Translations under genes and position numbers: made by a program
Shown here: piece by piece, positions 8,139-15,219 of the stretch
Layout of the letters: every line of letters starts with the position of its first letter
Numbering within the stretch: position 1 is the stretch's first letter
NCBI RefSeq assembly: GCF_002551815.1
Contig: NZ_NVPR01000043.1
Span: 1-35,010, forward strand
Length of the DNA: 35,010 bases
Source of the DNA: Bacillus sp. AFS098217
Lineage (GTDB): Bacteria; Bacillota; Bacilli; Bacillales; Bacillaceae_G
Direction: 5' to 3'
The notes under the pieces: model-generated
The model's database searches: none
Seen by the model: the letters and a program-made list of their open reading frames with translations, nothing else
What the model was told of the DNA's origin: nothing

Positions 8139-9521
8139 ATGAGTCTACTAATGAAAAAAGAAATGAATGAAGAAAAGAAAAAAGTATTGAACCAAACGTT
8201 AGGAGCATTCGATTTAACTCTTTTAGGGATTGGAGCAATTATTGGGACTGGTATTTTTGTATTAACAGGTATTGTGGCAGCTAAACATGCTGGACCTGCA
8301 ATTGTACTATCTTTTGTATTGGCTGCAATTGTTTGTGCGTGTGTAGCATTTTGCTATGCTGAATTTTCCTCTACTGTTCCAGTATCCGGTAGTGTATATT
8401 CTTATACGTATATCACATTAGGAGAAATTTTTGCTTTTATAGTCGGTTGGTGTGTAATGTTAGAGTATTTATTAGCAACATCTGCAGTAGCGGCTGGGTG
8501 GTCTGCTTACTTCCAATCACTACTTCTAGGATTTCATATTAAAATCCCTGCTCTTTTTGCCTCCGCACCGGGTATGGGGAAAGGTGGAATCATTGATCTA
8601 CCAGCAGTTTTTATTATTTTAATTGTTACATTTTTATTGAGTCGTGGTACGAAAGAGAGTGCTCGTATTAACAACATAATGGTCATTATTAAACTTGCTG
8701 TTATTTTAGGGTTTATTATTGTAGGTGGACAGTATGTAAAACCAGATAATTGGCAGCCATTTCTTCCATTTGGATTTCACGGCGTTATTGGAGGAGCGGC
8801 TACTGTATTTTTTGCCTTTTTAGGTTTTGATGCAGTTGCTACAGCTGCTGAAGAAGTTAAGCGCCCGCAACGTAATGTTCCAATTGGTCTTCTTGTATCG
8901 TTATGTATTTGTACAATTCTGTATATTGGTGTTTCATTTGTTTTAACTGGAATGATACCATTTACTGAACTGAATGTAGCTGACCCAGTTGCATATGCAC
9001 TACGTGTTGTTGGAGAGGATAAAATTGCTGGTTTGCTATCAGTAGGAGCGATTGCCGGTTTAACTACAGTTCTGTTAGTAGCGATGTTTGCTTTTGTACG
9101 AGTATCTTATTCTATGAGTCGTGATGGATTACTTCCAAAGAAGCTTTCAAGTGTGCATAAACGTTTTCAAACGCCGTTCTTTAATACGTGGATTGCAGGG
9201 GGGATTGCTGCAATTTTAGCAGGGTTTGTAGATCTAAACCTATTAGCGAATTTAGTGAACATGGGAACGATAACAGCTTTTATATTTGTATCTATTTCGG
9301 TAATTGTACTGCGAAAAACAAAGCCGAATATTGCAAGGCCATTCCGTGCACCATTGGTTCCCTTTTTACCTATAGTGTCAATAATAAGTTGTATGTATTT
9401 AGCTTTTAATCTTTCCCAAGTAACTTTAATTAGCTTTGGTGTTTGGATAATGGTAGGTATTTTGATTTATTTTGTATATGCTAGAAAACATAGTAATGTA
9501 AGAAAACAACTCATGAAATGA
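8139..9521 (+). CDS. APC-family amino-acid permease (YfnA-like)
   Basis: Predicted 460 residues from ATG 8139, giving MSLLMKKEM as in related permeases. A TTG at 8118 behind AAGGGA is an alternative adding seven residues. The protein shows the APC signature in its first membrane helix (LLGIGAIIGTGIFVLTG). Repeated hydrophobic segments fit 12 transmembrane helices. Conserved stretches include CYAEFSSTVPVSGSVYSYTY and FFAFLGFDAVATAAEEVKRP, typical of the cationic amino acid transporter branch. It should import or exchange an amino acid across the cytoplasmic membrane using a proton gradient; the substrate cannot be read from sequence. The gene stands alone, with a long AT-rich leader before it and a terminator after it. 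Family call is firm; YfnA equivalence is tentative. Confidence 0.9.
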   Translation: MSLLMKKEMNEEKKKVLNQTLGAFDLTLLGIGAIIGTGIFVLTGIVAAKHAGPAIVLSFVLAAIVCACVAFCYAEFSSTVPVSGSVYSYTYITLGEIFAFIVGWCVMLEYLLATSAVAAGWSAYFQSLLLGFHIKIPALFASAPGMGKGGIIDLPAVFIILIVTFLLSRGTKESARINNIMVIIKLAVILGFIIVGGQYVKPDNWQPFLPFGFHGVIGGAATVFFAFLGFDAVATAAEEVKRPQRNVPIGLLVSLCICTILYIGVSFVLTGMIPFTELNVADPVAYALRVVGEDKIAGLLSVGAIAGLTTVLLVAMFAFVRVSYSMSRDGLLPKKLSSVHKRFQTPFFNTWIAGGIAAILAGFVDLNLLANLVNMGTITAFIFVSISVIVLRKTKPNIARPFRAPLVPFLPIVSIISCMYLAFNLSQVTLISFGVWIMVGILIYFVYARKHSNVRKQLMK

Positions 9522-9549
9522 AATCGTAGGCAAGATAAGGATTTGAAAT

Positions 9550-9613
9550 AATAGCTGTAGGATGGAAGGATAACTTGTTTACAAGCAATTCTTTATCGTC
9601 TACAGCTATTTTT
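9550..9613 (+). terminator. Terminator downstream of the permease
   Basis: Outer 11-bp perfect stem (9550-9560 with 9600-9610) followed by T5, with further imperfect pairing inside, including CTTGT/ACAAG at the tip. It lies 28 bp after the permease stop. Confidence 0.75.
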
Positions 9614-9650
9614 ATGTGTAAATATATAAATACAGGTTGAAAATTCAACC

Positions 9651-9753
9651 TAAAACCCTTTCTTTTTAAGTGGACGAGAGCATCTGGCCATGCATAGAAG
9701 CGGTCAGGAACATGCAAGGGGAGAAAGCGAGTGCAGGTCATGTTTTATTCTGC
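9651..9753 (+). repeat. Dispersed repeat, copy A (diverged, shorter)
   Basis: It shares the core GAGAGCATCTGGCCATGCAT...GAAGCGGTCAGG and the 3' landmark GAGTGCAGGT...ATTCTGC with copies at 13291, 27496 and 31655. It lacks the C-rich start and the TTTCTG/CAGAAA stem of the fuller copies. Same strand as the others. Confidence 0.8.
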
Positions 9754-9853
9754 TCATCATACTTATAAAGTGACTAGGAAAATTACATACACGTTGCCAA
9801 TGAGGGGATTCCATATTAATTTATGGTAAATTCTCGAAACTAACAATTGTTTA

Positions 9854-9882
9854 TTGACATTCAAAATGTAAAGCCCTATACT
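9854..9882 (+). promoter_or_regulatory. Sigma-A promoter of the iron-uptake operon
   Basis: TTGACA at 9854-9859, a 17-bp spacer and TATACT at 9877-9882. Both boxes are near consensus. It predicts transcription starting near 9889, about 84 nt ahead of the FTR1 start. Confidence 0.8.
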
Positions 9883-9899
9883 TTTGTTAGTGATTTAAA

Positions 9900-9914
9900 T
9901 GATAATGATTTTCA
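9900..9914 (+). promoter_or_regulatory. Fur box
   Basis: TGATAATGATTTTCA matches the Bacillus 7-1-7 Fur consensus (TGATAATNATTATCA) at 14 of 15 positions. It lies about 10-25 nt downstream of the predicted transcription start, where bound Fur-Fe would block transcription. This fits an iron-repressed operon and supports the FTR1 annotation. Confidence 0.85.
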
Positions 9915-9972
9915 ATATTGATTGCGTTGCATTTAATGGAAAATTGTTGATGTATAGAAATGAGGGGTTAGC

Positions 9973-11463
9973 ATGAGGTGGAAAGTACATACCTTTTTAC
10001 TAATTATGTTATTAGGTTTCATAAGTTTTCCATTCCGTGGGTTTGCTGCAACAGCGGCAGATGATTTAGGAAAAGCAAATAAATCAGTTATACAAGCGCT
10101 TCAGCTTGTACAAGAAGGGGATATAAATGGAGCTTCCAAACAATATGAAGCTTTTAGGTCCACATGGCTTTCCATTGAGGAGGGAATCAAAAAACAATCT
10201 TCACAAGCGTATCGCGATATTGAAGATGCAATGGGGCAGGTGCAATTTGCGTTTGCTCAACAGCCAGCAAATAAAGAAAAAGTAGAGACAGCACTTCAAA
10301 AATTAAAGAACGTAGATGATAAATTTATTACCGGTAAATTCTCTGCTACATCTACTCAAAAAGACGAGGGAAATACAAAAAAAGCGGATATAGCCAGCTT
10401 GATTGCTCTTTTAGATGATTCGCTTTCCAAAATCGACAATCATGATATTGAAGGAGCGAAAAAGGATATTGAGACATTCCGCTCCTCATGGTTGGATGTA
10501 GAAGGCGTAGTGTTGACGCAGTCCTCAAAAATATATGGAGATGCTGAACGTGACATGGTTACTTCGTATGCGATGCTTTCTTCAGATTCTCCTGATATAA
10601 CAGGGGCTAAAAAAACAATCAAAGAAATGCGGAATTACTTAGCGCCGCTTGTTGAGAAAACGAGCTATAACATGTTAGATGCGACTACTATTCTGTTACG
10701 AGAAGGATTAGAAGGGTTATTGGTCGTTGTAGCGTTGCTCGGTTTCTTGAAAAAGGCTGGTCATGAAGAAAAGAGCAAATGGATTTGGATTGGTGTTGGA
10801 GCAGGGCTTGGCGTAAGTATCATTCTTGGTGTGATTGTGAATATGCTCTTCTCCGCAGGGGCATTTGGGAATAATAACTTTCTCATTGCTGGATGGACGG
10901 GGATATTTGCTGCGGTGATGCTCATGTACATGAGTTATTGGCTTCATAGTAAATCCAGTATTGCAGAGTGGCAACGGTATATTCGTACCCAAAGTACAAA
11001 AGCATTGGATACGGGAAGTTTGTGGTCATTAGCGATCTTGTCATTCCTTGCGGTATTTCGTGAGGGAACAGAAACCGTATTATTTTTCATTGGTATGGCA
11101 TCTTCTATTAAGATATCGAGCCTGCTAATAGGCATTGCGATTGGAATCTTTGTACTTATCATCCTATCGTATTTAATTTTAAAGGTAGGCTTGAAAATTC
11201 CGATGCGTCCATTTTTCTTAGTTTCAAGTATTCTTATGTTTTACTTGTGTTTTAAATTCACAGGAATGGGTATTCATGGCTTGCAACTTGCTGGATTATT
11301 GCCAGCTACGCACCTTTCAATCCCAACTATAGACTTTTTTGCGATTTATCCATCATGGGAAAGTACAATCCCACAAGTAATTCTTCTTGTTGTCGCAGTA
11401 ATACTTACAATATGGAATAAGAAAAAAGATACAAAATTAGAACAACAACAAAAACAGGCATAA
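9973..11463 (+). CDS. efeU: FTR1/EfeU-type iron permease with extracytoplasmic N-terminal repeats
   Basis: Predicted 496 residues, with a good ribosome site (GAGGGG) before ATG 9973. After a signal peptide (cut near FRGFAA) there are about 200 extracytoplasmic helical residues containing two related units (FRSTWLSIEEGIKKQSSQAY and FRSSWLDVEGVVLTQSSKIY). The membrane part follows, with about seven hydrophobic segments. Both FTR1 iron-binding motifs are intact: REGLE from Arg243 and REGTE from Arg363. FTR1/EfeU proteins import iron, usually ferric iron after oxidation of ferrous iron. The Fur box and promoter upstream, and the co-directional lipoprotein 14 bp downstream, support an iron-starvation operon. 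No EfeB peroxidase gene is in view. B. subtilis ywbL is the likely counterpart. Confidence 0.9.
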   Translation: MRWKVHTFLLIMLLGFISFPFRGFAATAADDLGKANKSVIQALQLVQEGDINGASKQYEAFRSTWLSIEEGIKKQSSQAYRDIEDAMGQVQFAFAQQPANKEKVETALQKLKNVDDKFITGKFSATSTQKDEGNTKKADIASLIALLDDSLSKIDNHDIEGAKKDIETFRSSWLDVEGVVLTQSSKIYGDAERDMVTSYAMLSSDSPDITGAKKTIKEMRNYLAPLVEKTSYNMLDATTILLREGLEGLLVVVALLGFLKKAGHEEKSKWIWIGVGAGLGVSIILGVIVNMLFSAGAFGNNNFLIAGWTGIFAAVMLMYMSYWLHSKSSIAEWQRYIRTQSTKALDTGSLWSLAILSFLAVFREGTETVLFFIGMASSIKISSLLIGIAIGIFVLIILSYLILKVGLKIPMRPFFLVSSILMFYLCFKFTGMGIHGLQLAGLLPATHLSIPTIDFFAIYPSWESTIPQVILLVVAVILTIWNKKKDTKLEQQQKQA

Positions 11464-11477
11464 TAGGAGGAAACAAT

Positions 11478-11906
11478 ATGAAATCTCGTAAACTAATTTT
11501 TCCAGTTATAGTAGCAACTTCCCTAGCGTTGGGTGCTTGCGGAACGGCAGGAGAAAAGAAAGCTGAAAATACGAAAACTACGGAGCAGGCGTCTGAGAAA
11601 AAAACAGTCTCCATTGCTGATGGGGCAACTAGCATGAAACAAACAGTGAGCGATTTGAAAGCTCGATTACAGGCAAATAATGCTGCTAAAGTTAAAGTAA
11701 AAGACGATGCAGAACAATTAGAGAAAACATGGCAAACGTTTGAAGATACAGTAAAAGAAAAGAATGCTGAGTTATATGAAAAATTAGAAACACCGCTTCA
11801 TACAATCGAAGCAGGTGCAAAGGCTGAACCGCTTGACGTACAAACCTTAAATAAAGCAGCAGAAGATTTAGATACTGTGTTAACCGAAGTAGGGAAATTA
11901 AAATAA
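11478..11906 (+). CDS. Iron-operon lipoprotein related to the FTR1 N-terminal repeat
   Basis: Predicted 142 residues. A lipoprotein signal with lipobox LGAC|G (cysteine near residue 21) indicates anchoring to the outer face of the membrane. The start has an AGGAGG site and lies 14 bp after the FTR1 stop, so both are co-transcribed under the Fur box and end at the terminator at 11912. The mature part is helical and lysine/glutamate-rich. It contains LEKTWQTFEDTVKEKNAELY, which resembles the two repeat units in the permease N-terminus, so it looks like a detached third copy of that domain. It may be the iron-binding partner in the place of EfeO/EfeM, but it lacks the full-length imelysin-type domain. 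That role is inferred. Confidence 0.8.
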   Translation: MKSRKLIFPVIVATSLALGACGTAGEKKAENTKTTEQASEKKTVSIADGATSMKQTVSDLKARLQANNAAKVKVKDDAEQLEKTWQTFEDTVKEKNAELYEKLETPLHTIEAGAKAEPLDVQTLNKAAEDLDTVLTEVGKLK

Positions 11907-11911
11907 GAGTA

Positions 11912-11951
11912 AAAAAGAAAGCATCTTATCGAATAAGGTGCTTTCTTTTTT
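11912..11951 (+). terminator. Terminator of the iron-uptake operon
   Basis: Long stem with GAAAGCATCTTA pairing TAAGGTGCTTTC (one G-T pair), flanked by an A-run and a T-run, just after the lipoprotein stop. Confidence 0.9.
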
Positions 11952-12085
11952 GGCTTAATAATATACAAAAATAAATTCTATAAACTAATTTGTTTCTGCT
12001 GCCAAGATGATTCCTATCGTTATTTATTTAATCTAATAAGTCATTTTCTAATGCTTTGTTTTTATAATTCAAAACTCTTATGAAC

Positions 12086-12345
12086 TTATTTTTCTTCATA
12101 CCATGGATTTAAATGAATGAGTACCTCATATACTCCTGAATCCTGTTTCATAATCGTTGTTTTTATTTCTCTACAAATATCGTGTCCTTGCTGGATACTT
12201 AAATGTGCAGGGACACTAATCCTAACATCAACTAAAATATAGTGACCGTGGTCGCGAGCTCGTATTCTATCAATTCTTTTCACAAATGGATGTGCTACTT
12301 TTGCAAAGAAATTATGTGATGCATCATATATTGGGTTAAAATTAA
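12086..12345 (-). pseudogene. Remnant of a cation diffusion facilitator (CDF) exporter, C-terminal domain only
   Basis: The minus-strand frame ends at a TAA (12086-12088). Its last 85 or so residues match the cytoplasmic C-terminal domain of CDF metal exporters: YDASHNFF, DRIRARDHGHYILVDVRISV, LSIQQGHDICREI and EVLIHLNPW. CDF proteins are normally about 290 residues with six membrane helices, and none of these helices is present. Upstream of about 12345 the frame merely runs antisense to the gene starting at 12382, so the N-terminal two-thirds was lost, probably when that DNA was replaced. The start marked here is where family similarity begins, not a start codon. A stand-alone soluble domain is possible, but no ribosome site supports one. 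Confidence 0.75.
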
Positions 12346-12381
12346 ATAAAAGTGCATATGAGAAATTGAAGGTGAGGAGCT

Positions 12382-12894
12382 TTGGATTTAGTTCAAAAAT
12401 TAACCCGTATTTATGGCTTAGGGCTTTGCTGTGGGTTGTGGAGTAAAGCTGAAGTAATTCAATGGTGTGATAAATTGATTGAAGCAAGTGATAGTCCGCC
12501 ATATGAAATAATTGAGATATCCTTAATGTCTAAAGCAAAGATAGATGATATTGAAGGGAAGTTATTTGAGTTTAGTAGCACAGTTGATGAAGAATACACT
12601 GTTAAATTAACTCTTTCCGTCATTTATGAAAAACTAAAAGAAAATGAACTGACGATTGAAGAATCAATTAAATGCACCACCAGACTTTTAGTTAACAGGG
12701 GGTTGCATTGGGAAGCTGAATATTTTGATTTATATAGTCTGGATGATAGCTATGACTTAGCTAAAGATGGTGTTCATTTTGATTTAAGCGAAGTTATTAA
12801 TACATATATTGAAACGTTAGGCATTTACACTAAGTATTTTAGGGGATTTGAAAAGTTGTATTTTAAAGTAATGAAAAATGAGTGGGTTAGATAA
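12382..12894 (+). CDS. Hypothetical protein, 170 residues
   Basis: TTG start at 12382 behind AAGGTGAGGAG (12369-12379). The product is soluble and acidic, beginning MDLVQKLTRIYGLGLCCGLW, with WSKAEVIQWCDKLIE and SPPYEIIEISLM as its most distinctive stretches and no signal peptide or membrane helix. I do not recognise the family. Size, acidity and the isolated position beside a gene remnant resemble the small immunity proteins of polymorphic-toxin systems, but no toxin gene is next to it, so that is only a suggestion. Its 5' end coincides with the point where the antisense CDF remnant breaks off, which suggests it arrived with foreign or rearranged DNA. Confidence 0.65.
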   Translation: MDLVQKLTRIYGLGLCCGLWSKAEVIQWCDKLIEASDSPPYEIIEISLMSKAKIDDIEGKLFEFSSTVDEEYTVKLTLSVIYEKLKENELTIEESIKCTTRLLVNRGLHWEAEYFDLYSLDDSYDLAKDGVHFDLSEVINTYIETLGIYTKYFRGFEKLYFKVMKNEWVR

Positions 12895-12994
12895 AAAGAA
12901 TTGAAGAAAAATTATTTAGTAATAAGAAGGCTTGTCCGTAATCATATTAACAAAGTGAGGTGAAAATTAATAATGCTCATAAAATGTATATATA

Positions 12995-13225
12995 TTGTGT
13001 ATGAGTATCATTGCTTTTTCGATGATAGGAATTGATAAACGTAAAGCAGTGAAAAAGCAATGGTGTACTCCAGAGAGTACATTGTTTTTAGTGTCGGTGG
13101 CTGGAGGAGCGATAGGGGCGTGGATTGGAATGTATGTTTTTCACCATAAAATTCATAAAAATAAGTTTAAAATTGGTGTACCGATTCTTGTTGTTATGAC
13201 CTCATATGCTTTATGGGTGATTTAG
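12995..13225 (+). CDS. DUF1294 (YsdA-like) small membrane protein, probably 5'-frameshifted
   Basis: The frame encodes SIIAFSMIGIDKRKAVKKQW, then GGAIGAWIGMYVFHHKIHKNKF, the hallmark of DUF1294, a short two- to three-helix membrane family of unknown function. The first in-frame start is a TTG at 12995 without a proper ribosome site. A good site (AAGTGAGGTG, 12953-12962) instead precedes ATG 12973, in another frame, which reads MLIKCIYIVYEYHC and stops after 20 codons. Dropping one T after the fourth codon joins the two into MLIK-VYILCMSIIAF, a sensible DUF1294 N-terminus. The gene therefore looks broken by a one-base insertion near 12985, or by a sequencing error. The TTG-started form would be 76 residues with a shortened first helix. 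Confidence 0.65.
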   Translation: MCMSIIAFSMIGIDKRKAVKKQWCTPESTLFLVSVAGGAIGAWIGMYVFHHKIHKNKFKIGVPILVVMTSYALWVI

Positions 13226-13290
13226 GTCTATTTGCTTAATTAGGCGCTATATTCTTTAGCTAGAGTTAATGTTACGAATTAGGTTTCTAT

Positions 13291-13488
13291 GTATACATCA
13301 ATTAAAAAAACGACATAAAACCCCTCTTTTTAGATGGGAGAGAGCATCTGGCCATGTACATAGAAGCGGTCAGGGCTTTTTTCTGCCACATACGAAGTAA
13401 AGACAGAAAGAACAAACGAGTGTAGGTTACTTTTTATTCTGCACTGCAGGGAGTTAGATGTCGAAAAATGAAAATGGATTTATATATG
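13291..13488 (+). repeat. Dispersed repeat, copy B (full length)
   Basis: It begins TATACATCAATTAAAAAAACG and runs through GACATAAAACCCCTC, the core GAGAGCATCTGGCCATG...GAAGCGGTCAGGG, TTTCTG...CAGAAA, GAGTGTAGGTTACTTT...TTCTGCA and GTTAGATG...GAAAATGGAT. Copy C at 27496 matches it along the whole length. No coding frame. It fills most of the 436-bp gap before rarD; the remaining 170 bp should hold the rarD promoter. Confidence 0.85.
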
Positions 13489-13661
13489 TCTAAAAGGAAT
13501 TTAGCTGTTCTCTATTAGATTTTGAAGTACATATTATTATGAATAAGTAAGGCTTTTGAAAATATGATTACATTGTCGAAAAGGATAGGTAGAGAATATT
13601 TGTAAAGATTTACAGATGCATCTTATAATGAAGAGAAAAAGAGAAGAGGAGAAAAGAGAAG

Positions 13662-14612
13662 ATGGAGAGTCAAAAAGCACTGCAAAGAAAAGGAATTTTA
13701 TATGCGGCCGGTGCTTATATGATGTGGGGGATTCTTCCAATTTATTGGAAATTAGTGGAAGGAGTTCCGGCTGAAGAAATATTAGCACATCGCATTGTCT
13801 GGGCTTTTGTTTTTATGTTACTGATTTTGGGGGTATCGAAGCGATTTAGTCAATTTTTTGGTGAGCTTGTGAGTCTTTTTAAACGTCCTAAATTATTCAT
13901 TTCGTTAACAATTGCTTCGATTTTGATTAGTGGGAACTGGTTTGTGTACATATGGGCTGTAAATCATAATCATATCATTGAAGCGAGCCTTGGTTATTAT
14001 ATTAATCCTCTTGTGAGTATTTTACTTGGTACCATTGTATTGAAAGAAAAACTAAACTTTTGGCAATATATTGCAGTTGGTTTAGCTGGAGTAGGGGTTA
14101 TTATTTTAACGTTACGATATGGATCGATTCCATGGATCGCCCTCTCACTTGCTTTTACATTTGGATTATATGGATTAACGAAAAAATTACTGAATTATGA
14201 TGCGATGATTGGTCTTACGATGGAAACAATGATTGTTACACCATTTGCAGTTCTTTATTTGTTTATGGTAGGGGAGCATGGCTTTGGTTCGTTTGGTTCG
14301 TTTGGTTCTATTTCGACTACCTCAACATTACTGTTACTGGGAGCTGGGGTTGTGACAGCATTACCGCTTCTTTATTTTGCTAAGGGAACACAACTTATTC
14401 CGCTGTATATGATAGGATTCTTGCAATATATTGCACCAACTATTAGTCTTATTTTAGGTGTTTTTGTGTTCCATGAGCATTTTACATCTGCTCATATTAT
14501 GGCATTTTTCTTTATTTGGATTGCGTTATTTGTATTTTCGATAGCAAAAACAAAATTTCTATTAAAAAAGCAACCGAAGTTTCTTAAAAATAAATCAGCA
14601 AAAGTATCATAA
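13662..14612 (+). CDS. rarD: RarD-type EamA/DMT-superfamily transporter
   Basis: Predicted 316 residues. ATG 13662 is preceded by a purine-rich GAGAAGAGGAG site. Ten hydrophobic segments and two EamA repeats are apparent. Typical RarD stretches are GAYMMWGILPIYWKL near the N-terminus, ILAHRIVWAF, SGNWFVYIWAVNHNHIIEASLGYYINPLVS, and GFLQYIAPTISLILGVFVFHE near the C-terminus. RarD proteins are inner-membrane drug/metabolite transporters named for chloramphenicol sensitivity in Pseudomonas; the physiological substrate is unknown. The coding sequence contains a small in-frame microrepeat, GSFGSFGS (near 14285-14310), from a 9-bp unit repeated in tandem in a loop between helices. It stands alone with its own terminator. 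Confidence 0.92.
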   Translation: MESQKALQRKGILYAAGAYMMWGILPIYWKLVEGVPAEEILAHRIVWAFVFMLLILGVSKRFSQFFGELVSLFKRPKLFISLTIASILISGNWFVYIWAVNHNHIIEASLGYYINPLVSILLGTIVLKEKLNFWQYIAVGLAGVGVIILTLRYGSIPWIALSLAFTFGLYGLTKKLLNYDAMIGLTMETMIVTPFAVLYLFMVGEHGFGSFGSFGSISTTSTLLLLGAGVVTALPLLYFAKGTQLIPLYMIGFLQYIAPTISLILGVFVFHEHFTSAHIMAFFFIWIALFVFSIAKTKFLLKKQPKFLKNKSAKVS

Positions 14613-14640
14613 ATGCGTAGTATTTTCTACGCATTTTTCT
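14611..14640 (+). terminator. Terminator of rarD
   Basis: AAATGCGTAG (14611-14620) pairs with CTACGCATTT, followed by a T-run. It begins inside the rarD stop codon region. Confidence 0.9.
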
Positions 14641-14691
14641 TTATACTTATAATATAGAATTTCCATTACAGTTAAGTAGGGAGATGGAAAT

Positions 14692-15117
14692 ATGGAAATC
14701 ATTTTACATAATGATCCACTTATGGCAGCGGTACTATCCTGGTTTTTAGCGCAGTTAACGAAAGTCATTTTTAAATTAGTAAAGACGGGAGAATTTGATT
14801 TTGCACAGTTTTTCGCTTCTGGCGGCATGCCAAGTTCTCATTCTTCAACTGTTACCGCACTGGCAACAGGTGTTGGAATGGTAGAAGGGGTAACGAGTAC
14901 AGTGTTTGCTGTGGCCGTTATTTTTGCCATTATTGTCATGTATGATGCGTCAGGAGTAAGGCTTGCGGTAAGCAAACAGGCAAAGATTTTAAATGATTTT
15001 TTTCACGGTAGACAAACAGAATATAGGAAGTTAAATGAGCTAGTCGGACATACCCCTTATCAAGTTGTTGTTGGAGCTATTTTAGGAATTGTTGTTGGAA
15101 TTGGATATTGTTTATAA
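14692..15117 (+). CDS. yuiD: YuiD-family (divergent PAP2, DUF212) membrane protein
   Basis: Predicted 141 residues. ATG 14692 has a GGGAG site. Hallmarks of the DUF212/divergent PAP2 family are SWFLAQLTKVIFKL near the N-terminus, the phosphatase-like SGGMPSSHSSTVTALATGVG loop, IVMYDASGVRLAVSKQAKILN, and LNELVGHTPYQVVVGAILGI before the last helix. The PSSH motif and the downstream histidine recall the PAP2 acid phosphatase active site, but the fold is shortened and activity is uncertain. Three to four membrane segments are expected. It is a single-gene unit between two terminators. B. subtilis yuiD is the evident counterpart. Confidence 0.93.
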   Translation: MEIILHNDPLMAAVLSWFLAQLTKVIFKLVKTGEFDFAQFFASGGMPSSHSSTVTALATGVGMVEGVTSTVFAVAVIFAIIVMYDASGVRLAVSKQAKILNDFFHGRQTEYRKLNELVGHTPYQVVVGAILGIVVGIGYCL

Positions 15118-15150
15118 GCAGAACGTGGATTTTTACATGTTCTGCTTTTA
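15117..15150 (+). terminator. Terminator of yuiD
   Basis: AGCAGAACGTG pairs with CATGTTCTGCT (one G-T pair), followed by T-rich sequence, directly at the yuiD stop. Confidence 0.88.
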
Positions 15151-15219
15151 TTTGTTTCATACATAATTGTTTACGAATCGGAATATCGTATACGGATTTA
15201 GAAAAGGTGGGTGAAGAGC

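Noticed and set aside
12346-12502. Extended minus-strand start giving a 138-residue CDF-like protein
   Set aside because: The first 50 or so residues are simply antisense to the gene at 12382 and show no CDF membrane helix.
12984-12996. Programmed ribosomal frameshift in the DUF1294 gene
   Set aside because: No slippery heptamer or stimulatory structure is evident; a simple insertion or sequencing error is likelier.
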